From contig JAQOTE010000014.1 in the NCBI GenBank assembly GCA_029945375.1, forward strand, positions 1 through 64,000: a stretch of DNA of 64,000 nucleotides, given 5' to 3'. This document shows positions 11,053 through 23,500 of this stretch, piece after piece. Every line of letters starts with the position of its first letter. Within the stretch, counting starts at the first letter, position 1. The stretch comes from Agaricus subrufescens (lineage: Eukaryota > Basidiomycota > Agaricomycetes > Agaricales > Agaricaceae). The notes below the pieces were generated by a model. It was not told the origin of the DNA. It ran no database searches and saw only the letters and a program-made list of their open reading frames with translations. The position numbers and the translations under genes were made by a program.

Positions 11053-11800
11053 AACTTGACACAACTTGAAGAAAATCATACTTGGGAGCAACTTGATGAG
11101 AATCTCAAGTTAGCCAAGTAGTATATCAAGTTAGAACTCAAGAGAATCTACTTGAAATATTTCTTGAGGTTATAGCCTATAAATTCAAGTAGATAACCAG
11201 TTTTTCCATGTATATCAAGTATATTCAAATACCAAGCAAAGTGCAATTTCAATATACTCTCAGAACAAGAACAAGTGATTCCAAGTATATCTCATGGATG
11301 TTCAAAAGTAGCAGAAGTAATTGCAAGTGAATACCAAGTCATAATCAAATTGTAGGCAAGTATGTTTATATTCTACTCAAAACAGATCTAAGAAGCTCAA
11401 GTACAATCTCAAATCCTACCCAAGTATTTTACACAGTACTCAAAAATTTACCTATTCCAAGGTACTCAGGGTCATACTACAAATAGGGGTTTTTAGTATG
11501 TCAGATCTCTAAATTACGCAAGTATGTTTATATTCTACTCAAAACAGATCTAAGAAGCTCAAGTATCTCAATCTACCCAAGTATTTAGTACTCAAAAAGT
11601 ATACTGGAAGTTTACTCAGAGTCATACCCAATAGGGGTTTAGTATGTCAAATCTCATGTAAGTATGTTTATATTATACTCAAAATAGATTTAAGAAGCTC
11701 AAGTAATAGTCAAATAAGAATCAAGCGAAGTTAAGTTAGACTCAAACAATATACTAAGTCTGCACAAGTAAGGCTCAAATAAACCCCAGTGATTGCACAT
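11053..11800 (+). repeat. Left CAAGT-rich subterminal array
   Basis: Many copies of caagta or ctcaagt occur in AT-rich DNA. Part of it is a longer tandem repeat: the block aagtatgtttatattctact recurs at about 11360, 11520 and 11660 (units about 165 and 140 bp), each followed by agaagctcaagta. No coding potential is seen. The CAAGT orientation is opposite to that of the array at 27330-28728. Confidence 0.7.
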
Positions 11801-12066
11801 AGATAAATGATTATACATGCTAACAGGGATATCTACAATGAAGTAAAACTAGTACATAAATCAAAAGCATGATGATCAGCAAATTTATTAACATAAAATC
11901 GTCGAAATTTTTCAAGTGTTTGACTAGAAGAATGATATCATGAAACTCGTTTCTGTTCCAAAATCTGAAGGGATTGTAACTGGAAAATTTGATTCAAATT
12001 ACCCTCATAACTGCACAACCTCTCTAATACTGTTTTTACTACCATTCTGTTTTCTCATCATCATTG

Positions 12067-15000
12067 CTAACTGGCTAATCTTGTACCAAACATAGAGGCA
12101 TACTGTTGACTTTGAAATTTTAGTGAAAAGAAGAGTTTCACTTGGGCTATACCATATCTAGTATCACCATCTTGTGGATACAAAAATACAGTGTCATAGC
12201 GACCGTTCCTGGAGTGGCCACGCTCCCTCCAACTTGAGGTTGCTCTAATACGCTCTGTCCGCAATCCATGTTTGCCAGAAATATCACTAGGAGCATGAAA
12301 TGTTGAAATGGCAGATGGATAAATGTGGAGCTTGCCATAAAATTTTGGAAGCATGTCAGGATCAGGCCTAAGCTGATTGTCTGATAGCTCTTCAGCATAA
12401 GAAGTTCTATAGTGGATTTCACGAAATAAAAATTGCTGAATGAGCCGAAGGAGGTTGATTTGCTCAATGACTAGTGCAGCCTGGTCGAACTTCTACATTT
12501 CGTTCTGTTAAATGTTTAGACTCATAGAGTAAAAAAAATAAATAAAAAATAGCTTACTGAACGGTTTGACTGCTAATTTGATTCCAGGTGAGAGAGCTTT
12601 CATTTCTTCTTCTTCTAGTTCGTGTAATGGATATATCTGATGATCTGACTCAGGCTCAGACTCATCAGATGAAAACTCTGGATCTAGGGATAAAATTAGG
12701 AATATAATACAAAAAAAATTTTACGACTTACCGGTCTCAAGTCTCTTCATAACCTTGTCCAAATAGTCCCCATTTAACATTCCTTTCCGTGTAAACCTAG
12801 CCCGTGCAGCAGACAGTTTGTCAAGACGTGAATTTATCTTCAACATTTGCTGAAGTGGGAAAAAATGATTAGACCGTCTATAAGGTTCTTTCACGGCTTT
12901 GATATGTTTTGATTCTGTGATAGAAGAACAGATACCATTTGGAGACCCATATTGACGAATCATGTAGTGATAATGAGTCATTGCATGTTGGCGAGGGGGC
13001 CATCGGTTTTCCTGACAAACATTGGTGGTGACAAAAATTTGACAGTAGCGATGAAATCGGCAAAGGGCGTCTTTGAGTTGGTTAAGTGAAGTGGTATCAT
13101 GATATTCTTTTCTTGAAATAAAGCAGAAATCCAAAAAGGCTCTTAGCGCTTTAAGCATTTCCGATGGGATGTACCCCTTGAGGGCGGGGAGGTATACCTG
13201 AGAAATATAAGATTCAATGAATAATGATTCATGGTGGTCTGGTATTACCTTCATTAGAGCCTTTGAATCGGCACCAGTCCATTGTTTGAAGTTACGACCT
13301 TGTGGAAATCGACGGATTCCAATGAAAGGAGGGGCAGCCGCTATTCTAGATATCAAAAGGTTAGAATGATCAGAGTATAGCATGGTTTGTAACTACCTTC
13401 GATCTATATCATCCATAATTTGCTTAGCTTTGCGCTTTGAGTGATTTTGATCGATCCAATTTCCAATCCAGGTAACTAAATGATCCTTGAATGTACCTTT
13501 AATGAGTTGATGGAGTAGATCCGGTGATATAAGTTCATAAATGTCGGCATGGGGGAAATGTTTTGTGAATGGCTTTCAAGATCATCATTAGTGACAATGA
13601 ACAAAAATCGTAAATCATGATTTACTATTATATCACCAACAATTCCATAGTCATCCCATAAAGGTCCAAGTTCACACATTTGAGTGAGTTCAGCTGTTTC
13701 TTGTTGAGAACATGGATTGATGCGTAGGCCATCATCAAGGTTGCTAGGTTTTGCTTTACACCTAAGCAAAGTTTTATTGATGTCATTAAACCGTATTGAG
13801 AAAAACATACTTAGAACACCAGCCTTGGACTATACAAGCCAATAGACATTGTTCAGGGTAATCGGCAATATATGGACCTAATCCATATATTGCTCTACGA
13901 TATTCCCCATCACCGCAATAAACAAGTTCCAGTTTTGTCATCCCTGGTTTCAAAGCCTGAAGCATATGAGCAAGGGATGTGTGAAATATTTGACGGCAGA
14001 ACTTTCGAAACTTTGCATCATCTGCAAACTCTTTATCAGCTAGTATATGCATAATGAGATGTCATCAAAACTGGTCAGTCATTACTACACTTACTTTTAG
14101 GAATTGAAAGAAAGCCTAAAAGTGTTACTCCGTTTCGGTGCGCACGTCAGGTGGTGTTGTGAATGTTTCCGATAGAGAGATATACTGGATAGTATTCATT
14201 GTTACCAGTAGCAATTGAGACAGTCGTCTTGTCACTACCAAGAATGACAGGAACAAACATAACACCTTCAGAGTCAGGGACACTTTCCGCAATAATATCC
14301 TAGCATTCAAAGGTAGTCAGTATACGTCTAACAGTAAGGAAAGGTTGTTCACCGCTTGTTTCCATGCCCAATTCCCTGACATCAGATTTTGATAGCGATG
14401 TACACCATCTTCATAATCGTGATAGGGTGCGTAATCGAATTCATCAGCAAATCCTGGATTGGCAATCATCTCCTTTACTAGCTCTTGTGAATCACGGTAC
14501 CAGACTTCATACTCTGCTTCCATCCATGCTGGTGTTTCACCTTGGGGTTTGTCACCAGTATAAGCGATGACAAAAGATTGCCAAGGTATGTCTGCTGTTT
14601 GTGCCGCATGATAGTATCCAATAGATCATCATACCCACTAAAGGGTGCCTGCTTCCCATGAGGTGCTAAACTGCCAACCATAGCTTTAAAAGTGTATCAA
14701 TATCACCTTGAGACATCTGATTTTGTCGGTACAGAAAATCAGCCGTCTCAAACCGCAGGCGACTCTCAAAAGCACCCCAATCACAGTGACGGTCATGCGA
14801 GTTGGTATTCAATGTGGCTGACGGTGTTGATGGTGTTGATGTTGGTGAATGGTAATGATCAGACTGATTTGTGCCTGAGTTGTTGGGGTTGCGAGTACGA
14901 TCATAGATTTGACCTTAGTTTATTGAAATATTTCAACATAAAACCTTAAAAATGTGTAATAGCGTACTGACCAGACAAATATGGATGATATTGGCGCCAA

Positions 15001-15755
15001 CTTTGTATGTCCCCTGAACTTGAAGCACGAGATAAAGGTTCCATGGCATGAAGGGCAGATTGAGATCGAGGACTAGATGGCGATTCATACTCCACATATG
15101 TTCTATAATCATCTACAAATGTAAGTGAACATTCTTGTTGAACGTTACAAGTAAACTTACTGGACTCTGCCTGGGAATTAGTGCCACTACTCAGAAGTGA
15201 TGACGAACTTTCTGAAATAGAGGAATAGACTGATGACTCTGAATCAGAACTCTGATCAGATCGTTCATAGGAATCCCTATTGAAATCTCCATTAGAACCT
15301 CGATCGAGACTGCCATCAAGACCGCCATTGAGATCTCCATCAAAACTGCCATCAGAACCTTGGCCCAAACCTCCACCACAAGTTTGGTTGGAGTCCCCAC
15401 CAAAACATTTGTTAGAACCTCCGTCAAAACTTTCACCAGAAATGCTAATATTTTCATGATGTAGCCTCTAGAACGTAAGTGAGTATCATATATTTGTAAC
15501 TTATAATCAATTGCTTACCGGTAAAGAATCATGAGAATCGTTTTCTGATAAAAACATCATAAGATCTGTGGTATCCAGAGTCTGACTGCCATGTTTTGCT
15601 TTCATATGTTGAAGCCTTCCCCTTTCCGTCTTGCACCATTTCCTGCATCCATCAACCTGCATTGAAATACAAATGGGTTGGATTGAAACATAAGGACGCA
15701 AGAACACCAGTAGGGTTGACAATAGTGATATGATCAGTATGGTGTGTGAACGCAT
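12067..15755 (-). pseudogene. Plavaka-type transposase, decayed
   Basis: This is a many-exon gene of the Plavaka transposase family common in basidiomycetes. It starts with an N-terminal C2H2-like finger (CRKWCKTERGRLQHMKAKH, 15560-15655) and a Gly/Ser/Asp-rich linker (15190-15460). The core follows: NPGFADEFDYAPYHDYEDG and SGNWAWKQ (14340-14480), VILGSDKTTVSIATGNNEYY (about 14180-14260), YIADYPEQCLLACIVQGWC (about 13812-13870) and SSITESKHIKAVKEPYRRS (about 12870-12930). The C-terminal region ends at 12067. Lesions include a TGA at 14147-14149 where the family has Arg (CGA), and frameshifts near 14600 and 14690. It would cut and join element ends in the nucleus; this copy is inactive unless rescued by another. 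Confidence 0.85.
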
Positions 15756-15998
15756 TGGCCCAAAACACTTGATTCAGCCACACTAATGCCACTCCTACTT
15801 TAGTAGCATAGATTTAATTTGGGCTACCACAAAGCTAGCCAAGATTGCTCAGTCAACAAAAATAATTTGAACATATGGGCGTTCTTACCAAATGGCCAAT
15901 ATTAGAGTGGGATAGATATAAAATTATTGGTTTAATTTAGATAGCTAGGAGACATTAACAGAGTTCATCGAATTTGCTAAACCAAATAGATGGCGAAG
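15756..15998. other. Intergenic spacer between transposase and TET/JBP genes
   Basis: AT-rich 243-bp gap between the end of the TET/JBP-like gene and the start of the transposase gene. Both read on the minus strand, TET/JBP first. No further gene is seen. Confidence 0.5.
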
Positions 15999-17595
15999 TT
16001 ATGTCCTTAGCCCTTGTATCCTCTTCATCTCCTCCGCACTCATTGAGCTTTGAGTTTGAAAATCATTGTCTACAAAGCGGAAGAGCCCACCACCATTATA
16101 GAACATAATTGATGCCCTTTTGTCTTCGCCGTTCAAGGTTGTATTGCTATGGGTGATAGCGGCAGAAGGTATCAATACAGCTGAGCCTGCCGGGAATTGG
16201 ATGACAAGTTTTGGTTCATGAAGTACCAAGTGACCGCTGGTAGTGTCGTCAAAAGTTCCAAGTGCAACCACTGCACACCAGCCATGAGTGAGATTCATGG
16301 AATCCCTATGGGGTCTGGTGACGACAGATGAGCCACCATTGGGGCAATGACATGCAAACACGCTTTTCTTGCTAATCTTTTTGAGATGAGCATACTGCGG
16401 TTGAGATAGAGTCAGATTGAGGGCATTGCGATACTTTTCATATAACGTTGGAGCCCATCTTTTGAAGGAGCCTATAAAGGGTCGTAAGACATAGCGCCTT
16501 TATCCAGGAAATTTTACTTACCGTCACAGAAACCAAGAACACGTCTTAAAGGCTTGGACTCTAAGAGAGCTCCAAGGCGATTTTGAAGGTATTTAGACTC
16601 AGGGACAACTTTTGTGATGCTGTCTGAACCTGGGCCATGCGTGATTCCAGAGTCAAAACCTGGATAGTTTCCCCGTCGATTATTGACATACTTCTTCGGC
16701 ACTTTCCCACTCCCTAGACTTTCCAGCTCATTATAAAGCCCTTGACAGTCTCGCAAATAGTCATCCTCGCTGGGCCTGCCTGCAAGAACCGCAAATACAA
16801 GTCCCTCATCATCTACAAGCGGCTTAGCCTTGATACCTTTGAAAACAGATTAGACTATGATGAAATGATGACAGGAAGGAAACCCGGCTGCTTACCATCC
16901 CATGGAATGAGGGTATACCCATGTAACATCAATTCACCGAGACTGCCATGAGGAAATTCCTGAGCATTGTGGCCTAGGTGAAGGGCACCATACCCGCCAG
17001 CCTGGACCTTGATAGCCGAATACTTGAAATTGGTATAGACAGGCTGGCTTGAGGCTATAACAGCCTGACGGTCTTGCTGGCTGCAGTTATGTCCACCTTC
17101 ATTCCTTTTTGCAGTGTTAGCTTGACAGCGACGGTGGGCACCAGCATTAGTTGATGAGCGGTGGCTTTCGTTTCGTGGTTTTTTTGTATGGCACCTATAT
17201 TTCTTCTTCACAGGAAACTCATCATGAACATCATCTCCATAACCAGGTGAGGGGCTCAGCGACCGCTTGAGCAGAGTGGTTCTTCGAAGTATGGAGTCAG
17301 AAGATGTGGGGGACCTGGGAAAGCCAGGCAAGCCATCGGAGATGAAAGGCTCAACCAAAGGTGTTGACAAGGAGATGGGTGGTGAGCTATTAGAGGACGG
17401 GCAAACAGGGAATGAATTGATAGCAAACAAGTTGATGGTTGACAAGTTGATAGGGGATGAGTTGATAGGGGACGAGTTGATAGGGGACGACCTGATGGAG
17501 GATGGGTAGCTAGAGGATCCTGTAAATTCACGCCCACTACAAGTCTTGCGTTGAACAAAAATTTGGAAGGGGTATGAAGCTGGGGCAAGAGGCAT
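15999..17595 (-). CDS. TET/JBP-like 2-oxoglutarate/Fe(II) dioxygenase, intact
   Basis: There are three exons (17595-16896, 16836-16522, 16471-15999) with GT-AG introns of 59 and 50 bp, joined in phase to give 495 residues. The N-terminus is Ser/Pro-rich with a short tandem repeat (SSPIN units) and a basic patch (KKKYRCHTKKPR). The C-terminal double-stranded beta-helix has the iron ligands H393-x-D395 (within TRPHRDSMN) and H446 (ITHSNT), and the 2-oxoglutarate-binding Arg R457. The pattern GHLVLHEPKLVIQFPAGSA fits fungal TET/JBP proteins, which oxidise 5-methylcytosine or thymine in DNA. All catalytic residues are kept and no stop is seen. It lies 243 bp upstream of the transposase on the same strand. 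The biochemical substrate is inferred from family. Confidence 0.85.
17400..17515 (+). repeat. 15-bp minisatellite inside exon 1 of the TET/JBP gene
   Basis: The unit gttgataggggacga and variants repeat about five times and encode SSPIN-type repeats on the minus strand. The length is a multiple of three, so the frame is kept. Confidence 0.7.
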
Positions 17596-17951
17596 GAGTG
17601 AGAGGCGGATACGAAAAAAGTCAACTTTGAAGCTTACCTTTTAGGTAACAATGTGAGCGTGGGCATGCCAAGCATAAGGGATGTCACCCATGCACTGTCT
17701 TACTGGGACCGCAGGGAGCAGTCGTAGGCCAGACAAGTGCATGGGTAGGGACCATGCCTATACCAGATACCCAACTTCGAAGGCAGCTGTGACATTGGAT
17801 GATTTCATTTGAGACTGCTAGACTGCGGTTGGTCATTGCAGCATGATTGGTTGTAGGATGGTTGTTGTTGAGCAGGAGTTGAGAGTTAAGGTTGATATGG
17901 GGGCTTCGGAGAAACATCTACAGGAAGAATTAGATTAACGAAGTATAGAAA
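17596..17951. other. No gene seen; 5' side of the TET/JBP gene
   Basis: A 356-bp spacer that would hold the TET/JBP promoter. Base composition changes here from AT-rich element DNA to the GC-rich host-gene block. No TATA box is obvious. Confidence 0.4.
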
Positions 17952-19340
17952 CTAAACACCGCATCTGTACCTAGGGTCGCGCGGAATTTTGAGTGACCAT
18001 ATGCACTCGGAGCCACCCTGCCTGGGTAGGAAACGAGCTCGAAGAGAAGACAGGAAGAAAACGTGCGGGTTACAGGCCAGACCATGCGAAGGTTGAGCAC
18101 GACCTTTGCCTTTGCTATTGTTTCTTGATTGAGCACCGCAGAAGAGAGGCGATTGGCGACTGGAAGGGGACGGGCTACCCAAGAGTCCGGTTGGGAGGGA
18201 GAAAGTGTGAGGGAAGATTCTGGAGGAACCAGCGGGAGAGGAATTCGCAGAAGTCGGGGAAGATGAAGGGGGAGAGCTACTATGAAAGTTGCCGGAGAAA
18301 GCTCTACTGGGAGATGAAAGGGCGTCCAATATACGTGGTAATAGCGTCTTGAATGGGTTAGATGGCTGAGGCATATTTGGCATTGAGATAGATTCGGTTG
18401 GATGGTTGAGGCTCAGGAAGGATGAGGCGCTTAGTCCAGAGCCTGTGTCGTAGGTGTGGAACCTCTGATGAGACCACGTAGCATGGGAGTTGAGGCCAAA
18501 TGACATGGATCGTTGGTGAGAGCGTGGATAACCGCTGGGGATACGGAATACGGGTAAAACGTCACCTTCGAGTTCGTCCACATCAATGATAGAGTAGTCC
18601 GCTGTAGGCGTTGGAGAGGACTGGCGTGGAGGAGGCCAGTTGTCCCCTCCATTGTTGTCTGGGCCGTAGGGTGACGGCACCTGCGCAATATCTGTGGTTG
18701 TGAGAAACGGTGACCCAAGGGTGCTGCTCAGGAGATATGAGAAACGAGGGTTGATAGGATAGTCCTGCAGTCCCTGGGAGCCAGCTGGCAAAGAGTGGCC
18801 GGGCATTTGTGTCTGTATTGTGAGAGCGGACCCTGAGGGCCGACGCTGATGCTGTGATGGTATGGCACACGATGGTGGCGCAGAGAGTGTTGAAGAAGAG
18901 GTTGTAGGTGGCCTGGGTCTGGGCGGCAGTGGGGGTAAGGAGGAGGGGGAATCTGGGTGGCCCGGAGATGTGGGCTGGGCAGGGAGCAGGAGGCGGAGGC
19001 TAAGTACTCCTCGCAAGATATGACGGCGTTCAAGACGGGCCCGTGACTCTCCGCTGCAAATACCCGCAGCATGAGCATATTAATGTTATACACAAGTATG
19101 GGCTCACCGTTTAGTCTTCACTTTGTTGTAGTAATCCCGAGCAGTCTCCAACTCCTTCTCGCTTTATCAGCCTCTTTCTCCGTCATAGCTATGACATCGT
19201 CCAGCCTCCACGTAGATGCTAGCTTTGGGAAGACCAGAAGAGTGGGGGAGGTAAGGTGGAGATGTTGGTGATAGAGAAGAAAGAGGGACTGCACGGATCG
19301 TCGCAAGTTAGGATGTGACAGCGTGACTGTAGTCTCATCT
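17952..19340 (-). pseudogene. Unidentified Ser/Pro-rich host-type gene, broken
   Basis: The main exon (19016-17952) is open for 354 residues and is rich in Ser, Pro and Asn. The upstream exon (about 19340-19110) encodes a helical stretch (ELETARDYYNKVKTKR) ended by a GTGAGC donor. The block PVLNAVISCEEYL lies in a different frame at the start of the next exon. Frame changes near 19170 and 19010 break the gene. GC content is clearly higher than in the flanking element DNA. I do not recognise the family. Its upstream end touches the Dap1-like fragment on the other strand. Confidence 0.45.
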
Positions 19341-19344
19341 GGGC

Positions 19345-19852
19345 ACGCCAATAAACACCGCCCTCTTTCTCTACATCCTCTACTCTGTCCAGCACATCAT
19401 CATCTCCAAGACCTCTCCCCCGCGCCCCGTCCCCAACGAGTTCAAGGCTGGCTACTCATGTATTCCCAAGTCACATTTCCCCTCCGTCCTCTTCAAGGTC
19501 TACACCCCCAAGACGCTCGAGCCTTTCAACGGAACGAATGGTGAACAGATTCTGCTCACCATTCATGGCACAGTGTACAATGTGACGAGTGGCAGGAACT
19601 TCTACGGGCCCTGGTGAGTGCACTGGCCGCAACACACATGTATACATATACATATATGCGCAGATGGCATGTATGGCAACTTTGCCAGAAGAGATGCCTC
19701 GAGGGGCATGGCCAAGCAGAGCTTCAATCCCGGTGAGCAGCGACGAGGCCGTGCGGTGACGACTTGCTGAACAGGGGCATCTCTCACAGAGGTACTGATG
19801 CCGGTAGGCCAACCGCTCGACAAGCTCGACGACCTCAAACCAGACGAAGTGT
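19345..19852 (+). pseudogene. Dap1/MAPR (cytochrome b5-like heme-binding) gene, truncated
   Basis: An N-terminal membrane segment (INTALFLYILYSVQHIII) is followed by the MAPR core: YTPKTLEPFNGTNG, ILLTIHGTVYNVTSGRNFYG, then across introns GMYGNFARRDASRGMAKQSF and QPLDKLDDLKPDE. Dap1 proteins bind heme and support P450 enzymes of sterol synthesis at the ER. The last helix of the domain, normally after LKPDE, is missing. The coding match stops at about 19850, where the reverse-strand EGF gene also stops. Two introns of 40-55 bp are recognisable. This is a host gene piece and not a normal transposon gene. Confidence 0.75.
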
Positions 19853-20905
19853 ATGTTCTCTCTTTTGTCTAAATTGCCAGCTTCGCCACACAAGAAACAG
19901 CCAGTAACACAACTACATTTGATCTTGTCACACGAATATGTAGTTGTGTTTGTATCATAGCCGGTCTGTTTCTGCAAAGAACATCCCTGCAACGCACAAT
20001 AGAAAGACTTGACTTCTGCAGTCCAGAATTGGAATGAACAAGTTGACTCTTGATGGTCGCAGCTGAAGGTCACTTGGGGGGGTCGGTCTGGGAGCATATC
20101 AAGGATCTTTCGGTCTGAATGAAAACATTAGGCAAGAAGATGCATGGGGTGCGACCAACGTACTGGTCACATTGCACATTTGATGATTACTGAAAACCGT
20201 TTCCCCGCCTGTGTAACAAGTCATGTTCCTGTCATTGGCGTTATCGAGTAACGACGAGACCTCAGGAATGGGAAAGCCTACGCAGGCGTCATCATTCTTG
20301 CACACTGATGTCAAGAATTAATTGACGGGTAATGAATCATTTGGACGACACACCATTGCAATTCACACCTCCCCAGCCATCTTTGCACTGGCACGATTCT
20401 CCTTCTTTCCTCGGTCTCCGGTGGGCACCATCTGACAGGGAATCGCACTCTGGCACTTGTATGAGATACATAGTTGAACGCAAGCAGGACAAGCGTATGA
20501 GGCGTGAGACAGTCGATGCCAGACCAGCTGGGGGGGCATTCACACTGGCCATTGAACTTGTTGCAGCTTCCATATTGGCCACAGCTAAAGGCTGGAAGCA
20601 TGCAGTTGAAACACGGTGGACACTTCTCTGATGACGTAGCTGGTTCAGTGCATGATCAGGCCATGGCAGGCTGAGATACTCACCGGGCACAAGCTCATAG
20701 TCCGGCAACAACACCTACAGGGATAGTCATGAAGGGTCAGGCATCAGACTCCGCAGCCACTCACAGGTAGAAGTGAGGTGCCATTGTCGGGCTGGCGATA
20801 ACCGCCAGATTCGTTCCGCTGCGCCGCAACACTAGGCAGCGAGAGTGTGAGCAGCAGCAGGGGCCAAAGCAGAGCCCCCCACGGGTTTGGCTTGAGAAAG
20901 AACAT
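19853..20905 (-). pseudogene. EGF-domain secreted/membrane protein gene, 3' truncated
   Basis: It starts at ATG 20905 with a signal peptide (FFLKPNPWGALLWPLLLLTL). EGF-like Cys blocks follow: [20 protein letters not shown], then [24 protein letters not shown] and MTCYTGGETVFSNHQMC. Next comes a conserved stretch (MLPDRPPQVTFSC, TTYSCDKIKCSCVTG). At least five short introns can be placed. It matches a conserved fungal family of Cys-rich EGF proteins of unclear function. The match stops near 19860 after CGEAGNLDKRE, at the junction with the Dap1 fragment, and the rest of the protein is absent. One intron donor (near 20500) looks mutated. Confidence 0.7.
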
Positions 20906-21012
20906 GGTCGCCGATGAGGAGGAAATGCCGACGGACCAGATCCATGGGCTGTGTGACCCAGGTGGATGCCAAGCGCGGGTCGGGCGGCGCACACACGGAC
21001 AAACAACGAGCC

Positions 21013-22720
21013 ATGTTCTCCCCCTTCAATTGCGCGTTCTTCGTGTTTGGCTGGGCCTATGTACTGCTAGCACCGTACACAAAGGTTGAGGAAAGCTTCA
21101 ATATACAGGCTGTCCATGATTTTCTCTCCTATGGCCTCTTTCTGGACAGACTGAGCAATGTGAGCCCAACCCACGTGCTGGAGTCCCCGGCCAATGCTCA
21201 CGGAAACAGTTCGACCATTTCACTTTTGCGGGCGCCGTTCCCCGAACTTTCCTCGGAAGTGCCACGCTTGCCATCCTCACAGGCCCTTTTCTCAATGTAG
21301 CCGCTTATCTCAACTTGATATCGTCCAAGGCCGACCTCCAGATCATCGGTTCGTTCTCGTTGATTCTGCACCAGTCCGTCTATTGACCAGGACGTCTAGC
21401 TCGGCTCGTTCTTGCGACCTGCAATGCTATGTCACTGGTTCTTATCCGCAAAGCCGTGTCGAATCGCTTTGGATCAGGAACAGCTTTATGCTTCACTTTA
21501 CTCACATGCAGCCAGTTCCATCTCCTTTTTTGGATGGGTAGGACACTGCCGAACATGTTTGCGATGCCCCTGGGTATGCCTGCGCTTCCATCCCTGGAAC
21601 ACTTATCCACTCTGACATAGATTTGTATTCGGCATCACACAGTCAATCTAGCCTTCGCTTATGCCTCTATGTACAACAGCAGTCGTTATTCAATCCGACT
21701 TTCCGAGAAATCTTGGAGATTAGCTTTCTGGTGCCTCGCCATCTCGACCGTTATCTTCCGTGTGGAGCTAGTCCTTCTCTGGGCGCCTTTCCTGCTTCAG
21801 GCATTAATCCAGGGACATATCTCATTTTATACTGTCGTCGCCACGAACCTTGTGGCTGGCACCACGGCTGCAGGTAAGTCCGTGATCCCGCGGTCGTAAA
21901 GATGACTGAGCTGACATATCTAGTGGTGTCATTTGCTTTCGATTCCTTCTTTTGGAAGAAAAATGTTTTACCTGAACTCACATCGTTCATATTCAACGTT
22001 GCACAAGGTCAAAGTGCTCAATGGGGGGTGAGCGGCATGAGCATTGAATTGTATGGCTACCCCCGCTGACTCTGGGACAGGTTTCTCCCTTCATGGACTA
22101 TTTTGTGGTTCATCTCCCCAAATTGCTTATGACCGGCCTTCCTCTGGCATGTATCGGCTTGCTCGTAGATTCACGAATCTTTCCGATTCTCCTTCCATTT
22201 GTCATATACGTCGCACTGATCAGCAACTTGGGGCACAAGGAATGGCGTTTCATCATCTACACCGTTCCCGCCTTCAACGTCGCCACCTCTTCTGGTCTAA
22301 GATACTTGTATGTCGCTGTTCCTCAAATTTCATTTGATCGTTTCCGGCTAACATCTCTTTTTCAGTTTAACAAGACGCAAGTCGACCATTCTTGGCCAAA
22401 TTTCTTTTACAGCCGCTCTCGGCCTTCTGGCCGCGAACCTCGGGCTGACTACCCTTCTGGTCCATATCTCCATGAACAATTACCCTGGTGGTGAGGCCAT
22501 CGCCGCTTTCCACCAACTTGTTCCCGCTACAACATTGCGTAAGTGAACACTAATACTCTTATTCTTGAGATCTTTTCTCACTCGGTCTTATTGCTTAGCA
22601 CCGCATCATGTACACATCTGTAACCTTGCTGCTCAGTCAGGGGCTTCCCTTTTCCAGCATCTCCACTCCCCGCCCTACCATTCCGCTTTATACTTGTGGC
22701 CTATCGGGCTGACAGCCATT
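21013..22720 (+). pseudogene. ALG12: ALG12 alpha-1,6-mannosyltransferase, 3' truncated
   Basis: The gene encodes a GT22-family ER mannosyltransferase that adds the eighth mannose to the dolichol-linked N-glycan precursor. It starts at ATG 21013 and shows APYTKVEESFNIQAVHDF, then FDHFTFAGAVPRTFLG, a series of membrane segments, WGVSPFMDYFVVHLPKLL, HKEWRFIIYTVPAFNVA and PHHVHICNLAAQSGASLFQ. Introns of about 45-60 bp separate the exons (for example 21160-21209). A one-base frame change near 21645 breaks it, and the match ends near 22720, before the natural C-terminus. It lies 108 bp from the divergent EGF gene start, so the pair may have been captured together. Confidence 0.8.
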
Positions 22721-22741
22721 CAGAGACAACATGAAAGGTTG

Positions 22742-22978
22742 CCTTGATGTCGATGGCCGAGACGATCACCAGGATGTATCTGTGGTGTGGACATCAACGA
22801 GTGTGAGCGAAAAAAATGGAAAACAGGGACCCGCACTGCTGCTGCGACGGGACCCTCGACTTGCTCATCTTGTTCCACAGATGCGTGTACAGCGTCGGCA
22901 CAGGCTCGAGCATGTGTGTGTTGGGCGGTGGCTCCGTCTGCCACTCGTGCTCCACGGTACTCGCCATGCCCACTGACA
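22742..22978 (+). other. GC-rich coding-like scrap between ALG12 and SLD5
   Basis: One frame is open from 22816 into the SLD5 fragment and includes CDGTLDLLILFHRC. It matches neither neighbour, so it is probably a scrap of another gene joined at the break. I cannot identify it. Confidence 0.3.
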
Positions 22979-23500
22979 TCCACCTCCTCACCCGGCACTG
23001 GGCCAACGAGCGACACGCCCCCGACATCCTCCCCGCCTAACACCACCTCCTCGCTGCCATCCTCGACCACCTCCGCAGGCAAGTCCACCCGCCCCACACA
23101 GCCCTCTTGCCTCATCAATCACACACAGACAGTCCAACGCCGTCCAGCTCCTCAGGGGCAACCCCCTCTCCGACGACGAGCACCTCAGGATCACCCTCGT
23201 CCAGCTCAACATTGAGCGCGTCAAGTTTATTGTCCGCTCCTACCTCCGCATGTGGCTCTACAAAGTGTGTGCCTTTCATGACAATTTTGATGGTGCCTAA
23301 ATGCTGGTTTGTAGATAGAGAAATATGCGCGCTATATCACATCCAATGCCGATGTCCAGACGCACCTCACTGCCGCGGAGCGCGAGCATGCTAGTCGCCA
23401 TGCCGACCTCACCGACAGACGTTTTAACTACAGTGTTCTCCAGAGGCTGCCTAAGACTCAGCAGCACCTCGACAATGAGACGCCGCACTACGAGGGTCAA
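22979..23500 (+). pseudogene. SLD5: GINS complex subunit SLD5, truncated both ends
   Basis: The order of blocks is HWANERHAPDILPA, LLAAILDHLRRQ, an intron (about 23090-23127), VQLLRGNPLSDDEHLRITLV, ERVKFIVRSYLRMWLYK, a 50-bp intron, then IEKYARYITSNADVQTHLTA and HASRHADLTDRRFNYSVLQ. SLD5 is part of the CMG replicative helicase. A TAA replaces a Gln codon after ILPA (near 23037). The C-terminal beta domain is missing after about 23500. This is a non-functional copy; a complete gene must exist elsewhere because SLD5 is essential in fungi. Confidence 0.82.

Noticed and set aside
12147..12467. Alternative minus-strand ORF of 106 codons at the transposase C-terminus
   Set aside because: It overlaps the frame that matches the family C-terminal region (12067-12354 and upstream) and has no match of its own.
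17256..17624. 122-codon minus-strand ORF overlapping the TET/JBP exon 1
   Set aside because: The 15-bp minisatellite keeps alternative frames open. The other frame joins correctly to the catalytic exons.
22787..23215. 142-codon plus-strand ORF rich in Thr/Ser/Pro
   Set aside because: It overlaps SLD5 exons in another frame and ignores the introns; GC-rich coding DNA often gives such shadows.
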